Source of the DNA: Gymnopus androsaceus JB14
Lineage: Eukaryota; Basidiomycota; Agaricomycetes; Agaricales; Omphalotaceae
Assembly: GCA_009733575.1 (NCBI GenBank)
Contig: ML769434.1
Span: forward strand, 124,444 to 188,443
Length of the DNA stretch: 64,000 bases
Reading direction: 5' to 3'
The first letter of the stretch is position 1, and each line of letters opens with the position of its first letter. The translations under genes and the position numbers were made by a program. Below are positions 47,836 through 58,187 of this stretch, in pieces. The notes under the pieces are model-generated. The model was not told where the DNA came from. It ran no database searches and saw nothing but the letters and a program-made list of their open reading frames with translations.

Positions 47836-49323
47836 TTAATGTTCAGCCCGCATCTTACGGCGCCTCTTTTCCTCCTCATGACGCCTCTCCTCCTCCAGCG
47901 CAACTTGCTCTTCCTTCCTAGCAATGAGAGCACTGTAATAAACGAGTCAGAAGAAAGGTCGACCTACTAAGGAACAAATGACCAAATACTGACCTACGCT
48001 TTTCCTCTCGTTCAAGAGCACTAGCATCTGCTTCCATGTCTTCATCATCACTGAAGACATCCATCTTCATATAATCGCTTCGCTTTTTGCCCATGATGCC
48101 CCAAATGAGACCGCTGACATCCAAAGCCTCATCGTCTAATTCCTCCGAGTCTATAGCACGTCGTTTGGATGAGTATGGAGATTCGGAACGACTGGATGAG
48201 CGACCCCGTTTTTTAGGGGGCAGAGAAGAAGATGGACGAGATGAGGAAGACGAAGCAGCTGAAGCCTTCGGCTTCGAAGTTAGAGGTTTGGAAGTCGCAT
48301 ACTTTCTCTGACCTCTCGGAGGGACGCATAGCGGGTTTAGAGGTCAAGGGCTCCGCTGTCGGTTTGGTTGAAACTATCGGCTTGACCTGCAGTTGGTTTC
48401 TTCGAGAAGGATGGTATTGGCGGAGTACCAGCGGCTCCTAAAAATCACCATAAACTTTGGGAAGCATGAGGAGAGCAAGTAAAACAATACTCACGCGACC
48501 CAGAAACTGTAGATGATTTCGGAGTATTGGAACCAGAGGCTGGGGCTGCAGAGCCGGAACGAGTGTCCTTCTTCTTGGTCCCAAACCAATCATCGAATGC
48601 CAGAGCCTCGTCGCCATCGAGTGTTTTCATCTCCTTCGACTTTGCTCGATCCTGTAAAATCTCATCAATAGTTCTGGTATCGCGCTTCACAGTGTTGAGT
48701 TTGGTTAATGTATTCGGCATAGCAGCAAGCCGAGCCTTAACCGACTGTGTGCCAGAGCTAGTCGAAGCGGGGAGTCCATTTGTTGTAACGTCTACAGCGC
48801 CTCCAGGAAGTCTTCGGCCATGCTTCTGATAACCTGCAGTTATCGATGAGCGTTTATTGGTGAACGTGCGCCTAAGCTCTGCCTGCAATTTCCGTTCACG
48901 GAGCTCTTCTCGAGTGAGAGGCTCCGATTTCGGACCATCGTCGTCGTTATCGTCCGACGCAACTTTGCGTCGAATTTGAGAAGACGAGGAAGACGAAGAG
49001 GACGATTTCTGAGCGCTGGTCTTCTTTGAAGGATGCAGGAGATGTTCCAGATCAGCAGCTTTGCGTCGCTCGAACCGCAGCTTCCAAAGCTTTCTTCTCC
49101 TCTTCCTTCCGTTTTTTCCTTTCCTCATCCTCCTTCTGCTTTTCGAAATACCGTATTCGTTAGCTGAGCCTCCCTTTCCTTCTCCTTTTTCTCCTGTTCA
49201 AGCTGCTTCTTCCGGGTCTCGACTTCTTTCCGTTTTCGTTCCGCGAGAATAGCGGCTGCTTGAGATTGGCTGGCCTCAGTCTGTGTGGCGCTTAATGGCC
49301 ATGAGAGAGGCGAAACTCGACAT
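47836..49323 (-). CDS. SPT2: SPT2 chromatin protein
   Basis: SPT2 is a histone H3-H4-binding chromatin factor coupled to transcription elongation. The start at 49323 (MSSFASLMA) leads to LSATQTEASQSQAAAI and a long charged coiled coil (ERKRKEVETRKKQLEQEKKE). KAADLEHLLHPSKKT and a Ser-rich region follow. The characteristic block is KRDTRTIDEILQDRAKSKEM with LDGDEALAFDDWFGTKKKD (about 48560-48690). After Ser-rich sequence comes the C-terminal SPT2 domain, IWGIMGKKRSDYMKMDVFSD with DEDMEADASALEREEKRR, then ALIARKEEQVALEEERRHEE and KMRAEH with TAA at 47836-47838. Frame breaks of one base are needed near 49300, near 49155 and near 49075. The gene is probably functional with sequence errors, since its domains are otherwise well kept. 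Confidence 0.85.
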
Positions 49324-49493
49324 GGGTAGCAAGTAAGGACAAGAAAAATAGAGATGAGATGAAAGAAAGAGAGCAACAAAGGAACAGCTTTTAGCGCTGT
49401 GTTTGCCACGTTGACTAATCAGTTCGTAGATGGCCGAGCTCAGCACTTATTACTAAGGTTATATTGCAACTCTATTTTTCAAGACAACTACAC

Positions 49494-51394
49494 CTACACC
49501 TTTTTAGGAAGCATTGAAGCCGTCAGTAGCGAAAGCCCAGCTACTCCAAGAAGCACATAAGAATCCACCAAGATACTGATGCCTCAGCGAAAGTGAGAAC
49601 AATGAATTACTCGCTGCGGGTCCGATGGCCCTGCATACGCTGACCATCATCTGGCTGAGACCATTAGTAGCTCCAAGAGAAGCTCTGTTCGGTGAAGCAG
49701 CAGTTATATAGATGAAAATGGCACCTGAGTTGGAAGACATTAGAGCCAAACGACTAGAATTACCAAACAAACCAACTCACCGAATGAAAAGCTGTTGGTG
49801 AGCGAGAGGATAGTTTGCACTCCGACAATCACCCAAGCAAGCGGAGTGACACTCCCATTACTCTTCACCAAATAAGTCAGGATTGGGAAACAAAGAAACA
49901 TCGGTAGCGTCGACACAATTCCCACTATGATCGTCTTTTTGGAGCCCCAATGATCATTGATTTTGGCGAAGAAGAAGATCTGTAGGAGACCATTCAAAAG
50001 TCCAAAAATCGACAAGATATTTCCTATCGAAGATGGCTCAAGTCCCAGACCACCAAGCTTGACGGGGGTCGACAAGAAGAGAGGTTGGATAGCACGGAAA
50101 GTGATGTCCACAAGCGACATAATTGCGTAGTTGCCAGCTGCGAATCAGGACGCGGCGGTTGAGAAGTTGTCGAAACGCGACAGGCCTTTCGGTATCAGGA
50201 ATTTCAATCGGAACGTCGTTAATATCGGATGCAGCGGAAAGGCTTGTTGGCTTCTTCGAGCGGAACAGACGCGGAAGAGAAAGGGTGGGGGCTTGGACAG
50301 TCTCTTTGAGAAACATAAAGGTCACTAGCCAGGCAATAGCGGATACCGTAGCTGGGACAGCACATGGTAGGAAGTACGGGTATTTTTTAAGGAATTCGTT
50401 GTCACCGAATAGATGAGGATATTGCCGAGTAGGGTTTGCGAGCCCGCCTCCAATCAAACGGCTAAGAGGAAATAAGAAGATGTTTTTTCTGCAAGGTAAT
50501 CAATCACTTATAACTCACACCTAATACACCGCCAGTTGACCATGCGATAGGAAAGTACGCGTATGCCTGAATTCAGGTGAGCGATGGATTCAATATACGA
50601 GAAACATCAATACTAACCTGAGAGATGTTAGTCGCATCAGTCATGTCTGCCATGATACTAACCCAAAGGTTATGTTATTAGTTGGAAAGTACGATGTCAG
50701 GAGGTAAACAAACCTCTTTATCACCCCAATGTTTCCATCTGAGGAGAAAGGTCAGCATTATGCATTGGCCGAGAAACGAGTGGAAGCTTACTTAGTGCAC
50801 CACTCAAACTGCGGCTACATGGGATTATCAGCAAAACATTCTTTCCGTTATACCGAGAAGGTTAGCAAAAAACGAACCTTAAAACCAGTCCCCAGAAGGT
50901 CCTGGACAGACCAAAGCAGTACATGGACATGGACAGTCCGAAAAGTCCGATCAGGACGACTGGCTTGCGCCCTACGCGATCTGAGATCCGACTCCAGTGT
51001 AGTACCGTCAACGCTTGAGTCAGAAAGAACAGGGATTGCTATGGAATGTCATTTGTCAGGATCCTATCTTCGAAAAATCGCGGTATTCTGAAAGCTCGTA
51101 CCAGTAGCCCTACATAGTAGCCGACCTTTGTTTCATCTCCACCAGTAATCCCAATGTCTCGAATAAGCTACAATCGCAGAAAAGTTGAACGCACTAATCA
51201 GCACTCATATAATTCGAAGCAGTACACTGAGCTCGACGCACCTGGGGCAAGAATGGATAAATCACTTGCGAAGTTAACGGTTCAGACAACTGTAGAAACA
51301 GAACGAGGGTAAACTGGAACCAGGGAAGAGGAGTTCGCTGTGGCTTGCATTGCTGCTCTCGCAACAAAGGCGTTTCCTCGTCGACCTGGGACAT
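49494..51394 (-). CDS. MFS transporter (DHA1 / ZIFL-like)
   Basis: The start MSQVDEETPLLREQQCKP leads to the first TM (LPWFQFTLVLFLQLSEPLTS) and VIYPFLPQLIRDIGI. Exons around 51180-50720 carry the MFS signature DRVGRKPVVLIGLFG, then QAYAYFPIAWSTGGVLGPLI and GGGLANPTRQYPHLF. The second half has NYAIMSLVDITFRAIQPLFL, IFFFAKINDHWGSKKTIIVG and AAVSPNRASLGATNGLSQ-like sequence. Near 49540 the frame must shift by one base to give VLLGVAGLSLLTASMLPKKV and stop at 49494-49496. Substrate unknown; the family exports drugs, toxins or metal chelates. About nine exons. Confidence 0.82.
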
Positions 51395-51680
51395 AAGAAG
51401 AGATGGAGAGAAGAATCAATCGAATCGAATCAAGGTCAAAGCGGTAAGAATCGAACCAATTCGGTTGCCATGATCAATCAGATCTTTTTTTGACTTACCC
51501 GAAGGATTGACCTCAGCAAACCAAATGGAGTTGCCTACGGTGGTTTTTGGTAATGTACTTATGTATGAGAGGAAAATTGTCGCGGAAGCGAAAAGCGAAG
51601 ATGAGCTGAATGTGTAGTGAAATCACAGTCTTTGTCAAGTATACCCCCCATTTCATTTTCCAACTTTTCTGATCTTTTAG

Positions 51681-51791
51681 TAGACCCTATTAGCCGCATG
51701 CCTCAAAACGATTTTGAGACGTGGTAAGCTATTCAAAAACAATTCAAAAGTTGACCAAAAACATTTTGAGACACGCGGCTAATACGGTCTA
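51681..51791. mobile_element. 111-bp MITE with ~30-bp TIRs
   Basis: tagaccctattagccgca at 51681 matches the inverse of the end at 51762-51791 with about five mismatches in 30. Outer TA on both sides would fit a Tc1/mariner-type target duplication. An internal ctcaaaacgattttgag forms a small hairpin. It lies about 290 bp upstream of the MFS start. Confidence 0.55.
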
Positions 51792-54287
51792 GTCAATAAT
51801 TTTACGTGTGGATTTCCAGCAACTCTAGAGGCGTTAGAGCTATGTAACGTCAACTCTCGGCTGCTTATAATTCTCGCTCTAAAAGGCAAGGCAACACAGG
51901 ATGATGATTGGCTGTTTTGAGCCAAAAACTTCAACACTGTCTCTCCGCGCCGGCGGTAAAGTTTACCGGCTAATTAACCAGCGAGTTACTTACGAGTGTA
52001 GAAATGATATGATAAAAAAACGCAGCGAAAATAAATATGTACTAAGCATCGAATACATCGTGAATAAATATCGAGACAAGAAAGACAACATGAAGAAACA
52101 GCGCCGAGCGATCAGCACGACGCAAAATAAGTAATGATTTTTTTGGGAATACATCACAATCCACACGTTGAATTGTGTGCATTAGCGAGCACTGACGGTG
52201 ACTGCTGGTCTTATTCTGAACTCAAACGTTTCCCAAGCTCAGACGAACCTTTATGAAAACAAAACCCTGGTGCAGATAGATCACATGTCTTCCTCCCTGA
52301 GGAGCCCGTTACATGCATATGACACTGTATGTATTATGTCACCGTCAAGTTACCGTAGGATTGGGAATATTCAATGTGGATATTGAGCAAGGCATCGACT
52401 CGAACCGCTCCATCCGGCGCTCAGAGATCGTTCCCTGGCCTAATGTCAAGTTCCATAACTCCGCCTTCGAGTTCAACCAGTTTCAGATGAATCACAGTTG
52501 AGGCAATCAGTTTACCATGAGTACAAGACACAGGAAGAAACGTGTGCATACTATTTTCACAGCCATGCGCTGTAATGTCGGAAAGGAATCTTCGCTCGAT
52601 GATGGTTTAATTCCTCGAATGTTTGGATGAGCCTCGGATAAGACAGACGAAGACACACCTTCTTCAGTTTGATGTAGAATACTATGTGCGTATGAGTTCC
52701 GGAAAATAGGACTTTGCTAACCTATCTAATCATATGGCTCTTCTATAGACTATGATCCCTGGCAAAGATCATGAGTTCGTACATATTTCAAAGATGAAAT
52801 TGCGGGAATCCAACAATTGTGCTATGATATGGTTTTGAAAAAGCTGTCTACCGTGCTGTTTCGAAGCTATGCATATAACGCGGCCGGCTGAACATGACCA
52901 AATCAATGAAATCAACGCGCCATAAAGGCTTCTGAACTACAAATTTTTCGAAATCGTAACGCAAAATTTGCCATGCCGGCTATGCCGGTAGTGAGATTGA
53001 GACAAAAGTTCAATAATAACGCAATTTTTTTCCCTGTGGAACATAACGAACTAGACGTGACACCCGTGGCGAGTAGCATACCGAATTTAGGTTCGAAACA
53101 GCACAGTACTCTCTGCGCCATGGTCCTCGAAGTTACCCGATGACTGCTTTATTCAACAGCATAGTCCTGGTCCCGAGCCCATTGATTCTTCGTGAAGGCA
53201 TTATACTATCTGAGGCAGAAATGAACGGAAATTTTGAGAGCAAATTCGGGAGTGAGGTAGTCACTTGTCAAGGTAATTTATTTCAAGTCTTCAGGAAGGT
53301 CCTATTAACAGTGCTGTCGATGATATATGAATGGCCATGTCAAGTATTCCTATCAAAGACGAGATGAAAAAGGACGACTCCTGGAGGGACACTTTCCGTG
53401 GCTCAGTATATTTGAATGATGTATTTGTTTTGGCTATACGGCGGTTTCCTGTACGGAATCACTTCCACTTCAACATGCTGTTACGCCCTAAGTACTTAAT
53501 CCATCTTTCTATCTGCCTCGCTCTCGTATCCAAATGTTCAATATGTACCAATTACCACTTATCTGCAATGAATGTCAAGTTTAGAGATGAACGAATCAGA
53601 TGGAGAGTGGTAGGTATCAATTGGAGAGCAACTGCAGCAAGTAAGTAATGATAAGCCATCCAGCAAATTGAATGATAATGTTATTAGTAAATGAAATTGA
53701 AATGAAAATAAAAACAAAAAAAAAAAGAGAGAAACAACAAGTGCGTACATACTGTACCATTTAAATCAATTTGGCACCGCTTGTAACTCTGACTGGTGTC
53801 TCAAAATTTTCTTTTTGACAACCTTCTCTATTAAGACGGTACATACAGCTTTGACCTGTAAAACAAGTTGTGACCTGTGACCTGTGACTATTGAATTCAT
53901 TGAAATGGTACAGTAGATATTAGCCTGTACTAGTATACCAAAGATGAATTGGACAACTTTTCAAGGTGTAATACTGTGACATTTAAAAGTCATATTACTA
54001 CCCTAAGCAGTGATTGCCTCCGGTTGGCTACAAAGAGTAATCATCTTCTCCATCAAGCTGTGGGGCTCTGACAGAATAAGTAGGAACCCCTATTTCATTG
54101 ATTTCGGACTTGACAAATGATTCTGAGTCCCCTTACTATAATGAACTCCATGCTTCGTGTTACCTTGCTTGCTTCAAACGTAACTCCTCCCTTTCACTTA
54201 CAAAGTAAAATCATCATTCAATCCCCATACCAGATAACTCCAATTGTGAGCCTTCATGCATCAGATGGCATGCCAATAACTGAATAA
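51792..54287. other. Long intergenic region
   Basis: Several short frames (for example 52198-52386, 52912-53121 minus, 53331-53648) were examined; none shows a family or a consistent spliced structure. tgacctgtgacctgtgac near 53872 is a small tandem repeat. Confidence 0.45.
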
Positions 54288-54292
54288 CAAGC

Positions 54293-54654
54293 TGTTGGAA
54301 TGTCAAAGGTATATATATCTTATTGGACTATACATGGAATGCTTTCTTGTAGTATCCACTTGTTTGTATCATCATCCCATGCTCTCCACTATTATCATCT
54401 TGCAGACTCCACTTAGTCTCTTGCCATATCCGCTTACTCTCTCGTAGTACCCACTTCACCATATGGACAGTAGCCACAAGTATTCATGCAGTAGCCACCT
54501 GCCCAATATATCATTTGTACTTAGGACTGTATATAAGCTTAGGTACTATACCCTGTAATACCACCGTCATCCCCCATCAATCTGTGTGATTGTACAACTA
54601 AGTCCTGTGTGGGTTTACTGCTGCTACTTCCTGTTTAGGAATATAACTCTAATA
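54293..54654 (+). repeat. 5' LTR of Copia element
   Basis: 362 bp. It contains gactgtatataagcttagg near 54525, a probable TATA box and transcription start region, and cctgtgtgggtttactgctg near 54605. It ends ctctaata. Confidence 0.92.
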
Positions 54655-54670
54655 GGATATGGGCCCCAGC
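54655..54670 (+). promoter_or_regulatory. Primer-binding site (half-tRNA initiator Met type)
   Basis: ggatatgggccccagc directly abuts the 5' LTR. It resembles the complement of the initiator tRNA-Met anticodon arm (ggttatgggcccag), the half-tRNA primer known for Drosophila copia. Confidence 0.6.
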
Positions 54671-55764
54671 CTTAACCATTGATGCACCATATTGCTGTAA
54701 CCCTTGTTCATGCCACCCAAGCCTAATCCACCACCTCTAAAAACTCGACAGGAGATAAAGGCATTGGAACAAGCACCACCACCAGTAACTCAACAAAGTT
54801 CCATAGCATTGGAACAAGCCAGCTCATCAAGTAGCAAAGCTGTAATGCCACAGCAGAGACCAGCACCACTACCTCCCGCAGACAACACTGTTCCTTGTAA
54901 AGGACACCCATATATTTTTGATGTTGACAAATTAATTGACAGATACAAGCACCAAACCACTGGAAGGTGGAGCCAGTGCGAAAAACAACATTGCCTAAAC
55001 CGATACAATGTACCTTGGAGTCTTAGACAGGTAAATTAGCAAATTTTGTGAGACCCATTGCGAAAGAACAGGAGGAAATTATCAGAAGTCACCTACAACA
55101 CATTGCCGACAACAAAGAGGATACTGAAGCACCTATTGCTCAGCCTATTGCAGCATCCTCCCGCTCCATTGCAATCACCTGCACTGAAACACAAACCTTC
55201 TCCATACCTCCACAACCATCTCCACAGGGCACCGCACCCCAATTTCCATATTCAAATACAGAACCACCCTCTCCACACAGATCCCCATCACCATAAGATC
55301 CCGGATCACCAGGCACTTTAATTGCTGATTCTGACAACAACAACAAGATGTCTAAAGCACTAAAAGCCTTTGATAAGGTTACAACCTTAAAGTCAGACAG
55401 ATCAAACTGGGACACGTGGAAAACTCGAGTGGAATTCGCAGCCAGATCTATCAGCTACCAGCATTATTTGGAATGGAATCTGCAACCTGATCTTGCTCAA
55501 GGATCAGATGATGAGCACAGGGGAAAGGATAGTGATTTGCTTAATGCAATCATTGGCAGGTTATTGGATGGAATATTCTGAAGGTATAGGTAGTACAACA
55601 ACAACACAAAGCAGTTGTGGGAAAATTTACTCCAGGACTATGATTCTAAAAATGCTCTTACTGAATCATTTTTACAAAGGTGACTCCATACTATGCAATG
55701 CATGGACCCAGCCAAGGTCAATAAACATTTGGACAACATGATCAGCATCTGCAATGACCTCAAG

Positions 55765-55998
55765 ACAAGGGGAACCAATATCAACAACAATATATTTGTC
55801 AATACTCATATCATATATGTCCTCTGTCCTTGATACCTTCAAAGCCATGATAAATGCATTGGCTGTTTTCTCTGCCAAAACAGACAAGGGGAACCAATAT
55901 CAACAACAATATATTTGTCAATACTCTTATGTCCTCTGTCCCTGATACCTTCAAAGCCACGATAAACACATTGGCTGTTTTCTCTGCCAAAACAGACA
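55765..55998 (+). repeat. 119-bp tandem duplication inside Copia gag
   Basis: The block starting acaaggggaaccaatatc at 55765 repeats at 55884 with a small internal deletion (atcatat missing) and a few substitutions. Confidence 0.85.
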
Positions 55999-56020
55999 AG
56001 AAGCTCAGTCCTGCAGAGCT

Positions 56021-56139
56021 TGACAGGACAGGCTAGTAGAGCAGTATGTATATGGGGACGTTGTGGTAGGATGATAAGAGTAGTTGGATTATGTAATATA
56101 TATAAGGCACCTATAGTCCATAGAATGTCTGCTCTGACA
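56021..56139 (-). repeat. 3' LTR of GAG-only element
   Basis: 119 bp, adjacent to the polypurine tract at 56140-56148 on the minus strand. Confidence 0.9.
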
Positions 56140-56239
56140 CTCCTCCTCAGACAAGGACTAGTAGGGTTTAGTATGACAGTGAGAATAATGAATATAACAA
56201 GAATATAAAGGGATGTAAACTCCTCCTGAAAAACATACA

Positions 56240-57154
56240 TTACAAGGCAAAATGTCTGCCAGCTGTAACAGGGATAACAGATGCAAAGGTTGCAATAGGT
56301 GTAGGAGCAGGAGTAGTCTGACCTTGGGTACGACACAAGTCAACATACCAGTCTGGGAACTGGCCTTCCTTCCCTCCTCCTTCCCAGAAGCACTGGTCAA
56401 TTGTATGGCCCTTCCTCCTGCACCTTGGGTTGGTACAAGTTGTGTCATAGGAAGCTCCTAATCTCGGTGGTCCAGATGCAGATAATCCAGGATAGTCACT
56501 ATTCAAGGGGAAATCACCAGGAGGACTAGCATACATTGCTGAAATGACTCCTCTCCTTTCTTCATCTTTCTTTGTCTTCAGATCCTTCCAGGCGCTAATG
56601 ATTCGTTGTTCAACGACATCAACGGTAAGGGTAGTAGTGCTGTTGTCGAGGATAGTAATCAATGAATTAAACTTGGTTGGTAGTGTGGACATCATCCGCG
56701 AAATAATCTGATTCGGGGATGGTTTGTCTTGGTAGTTAGTCATTAAATGATTGGCAAGGGAGCGGATTTCTCCAGTTGTGTCAGAAACATCATCGTTCCA
56801 GTCTGTATAACGAACATTGTGGAAGTTTCGCCATGCCTCCATGAGTCCTCCAAGTCCAGAACCCTCGTGAACAGCGCTCAGATGGTGCCATAAGCCAGTG
56901 GGATCCATTTTGTAACTCGTGGTATGGTGGAGCTGATTGTTGTCCATTCTCTTTATCAACAACTCGGATGCGGCATTTCGTCTGTCCCTCCATGCTTTAT
57001 ACCCTTTGCTATTCACTCCAGTTAACGGCTGAGTATCCACTCCGTTAAGTGTATCCAGCAAATTTCGAGAGTGGGCAGTTGCCTGGGTACGGATTTTCCA
57101 AGATTGGTAGTTCGATTTTCCTTTTAGGAGATTCTTTTCATTGTCGTTTCCCAT
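56240..57154 (-). CDS. Copia-type GAG protein of nested element
   Basis: Intact 304-residue frame. It begins MGNDNEKNLLKGKSNYQSWK, the Copia gag start (N/F-x-x-W-K). The middle is UBN2-like: LWHHLSAVHEGSGLGGLMEA, IISRMMSTLPTKFNSLITIL and RIISAWKDLKTKKDEERRGV. The C-terminal knuckle is CTNPRCRRKGHTIDQCFWEG, spacing C-x4-C-x4-H-x4-C. It should form the virus-like particle that packages the element RNA. It is the only undamaged retroelement frame in the locus. Confidence 0.85.
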   Translation of the reverse strand: MGNDNEKNLLKGKSNYQSWKIRTQATAHSRNLLDTLNGVDTQPLTGVNSKGYKAWRDRRNAASELLIKRMDNNQLHHTTSYKMDPTGLWHHLSAVHEGSGLGGLMEAWRNFHNVRYTDWNDDVSDTTGEIRSLANHLMTNYQDKPSPNQIISRMMSTLPTKFNSLITILDNSTTTLTVDVVEQRIISAWKDLKTKKDEERRGVISAMYASPPGDFPLNSDYPGLSASGPPRLGASYDTTCTNPRCRRKGHTIDQCFWEGGGKEGQFPDWYVDLCRTQGQTTPAPTPIATFASVIPVTAGRHFAL

Positions 57155-57214
57155 AATATCAGTAGTCGGTTAGTAATCGGTCAGTCGGTAGGTCGGTAGG
57201 TTGGTTGGAGTGTA

Positions 57215-57271
57215 GATGAGTGGCGAGATGTGAGATGAGTGGCAGGATATGAGATGAGTGGCGGGGTGTGA
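57215..57271 (-). repeat. Three-unit 19-bp minisatellite in GAG-element leader
   Basis: gatgagtggc-type units at 57215, 57234 and 57253 lie between the 5' LTR and the gag start of the nested element. Confidence 0.75.
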
Positions 57272-57321
57272 GTTTAGTAGCGAGATATGATTTTATGGAG
57301 CCAGCATTGGTGAATTAAGGT

Positions 57322-57339
57322 GTTTCGGGGCCCATAACC
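57322..57339 (-). promoter_or_regulatory. Primer-binding site of GAG-only element
   Basis: On the minus strand ggttatgggccccgaaac directly follows the 5' LTR. Its first 12 bases equal the complement of the eukaryotic initiator tRNA-Met anticodon arm. Confidence 0.7.
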
Positions 57340-57458
57340 TGACAGGACAGGCTAGTAGAGCAGTATGTATATGGGGACGTCATGGTAGGATGATAAGAGT
57401 AGTTGGATTATGTAATATATATAAGGCGCCTATAGTCCGTAGAATGTCTGCTCTGACA
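57340..57458 (-). repeat. 5' LTR of GAG-only element
   Basis: 119 bp. On the minus strand it contains ccttatatatatta, a likely TATA box. Confidence 0.9.
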
Positions 57459-58187
57459 GAGCTCATCTCTACCATTTGTGCAGAATCAATGGTACACCAA
57501 ATGCAACATGATCACTAGAAGGAATTGGCAAACTACGCCAGTAACAGGGGAAGAGGAGGTTTCCGAGGTTGTGGAAATTCCCGAGGCAGAGGCAGAGGCT
57601 GCAGAGGATCAATGAGTCGTCAAGACTCTGTCTGTTACAACTGTGGAGGTAAAGGGCATTTCGGAAATCAATGTCCATTGGAGAAACACAGTCAGGCCAA
57701 TGAGGCCAAGGAGACAAAACCTCCCAAGGAGCAAAAGAAGAAGTCGGATGGAAACTGGAGAGATAGGCCGAAGAACAACAAAGTGGCATCCTCATCCATG
57801 ATTGAGGAAGTACCAGAGTCATCATGGGCAGCAATCAAAATTCCCACTAAGTATGGGAATCTTATTTTCGATTTTTCCGAAATAGCTGATAAATTCAAAT
57901 TAGCTCTTTCATTGCCAAGCAATCAGAGCTGCATAGTGCAGAATATCAAAGTCAACACTCCACCAACTCTTACTCTTAATGAAGAAGAGGAGGAAGAAGT
58001 ATACATTGACATTAACCTCTTTCCTTCCTTGAAATTCGAATATGACACCAAAGAGGGAATTGGAAAAGTTGATCATGCTTATGCTGCAGCCCACAGTTAT
58101 GGAGCAATTCTTTTTGACTCCGGATGCTCTACCCACATGACGCCACTCACCAATGAACTCAGGAATCAAAAGGAGATTCCAACATGA

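Larger units (their letters stand above)
56021..57458 (-). mobile_element. GAG-only mini LTR retrotransposon nested in Copia
   Basis: LTRs of 119 bp at 56021-56139 and 57340-57458 differ at only four positions. They have TG...CA ends (TGTCAGAGC on the minus strand) and the 5-bp target duplication GAGCT at 56016-56020 and 57459-57463. On the minus strand a primer-binding site (GGTTATGGGCCC) adjoins the 57340 LTR, and a polypurine tract (GAGGAGGAG, 56140-56148) adjoins the 56139 LTR. The single gene is a gag. There is no protease, integrase or RT, so it must borrow pol from another Copia element. This matches the class called TR-GAG in plants. Confidence 0.9.
55348..58187 (+). pseudogene. Copia gag and protease region, interrupted
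   Basis: The gag core begins MSKALKAFDKVTTLKSDRSN with NWDTWKTRVEFAARSI, the usual Copia gag (UBN2-like) start. A frame at 54704-55039 precedes it (Pro-rich, then CKGHPYIFDVDKLIDRYKH). Gag is broken by stops after 55581, by a 119-bp tandem duplication and by the nested element at 56021-57458. It resumes at 57464. The frame at 57525-58187 holds the knuckle CYNCGGKGHFGNQC (CX2CX4HX4C) and the protease site LFDSGCSTHMTPL (DSG). Confidence 0.85.

Noticed and set aside
52912..53648. Short ORFs upstream of the Copia insertion
   Set aside because: No family, no consistent splice structure, AT-rich composition.
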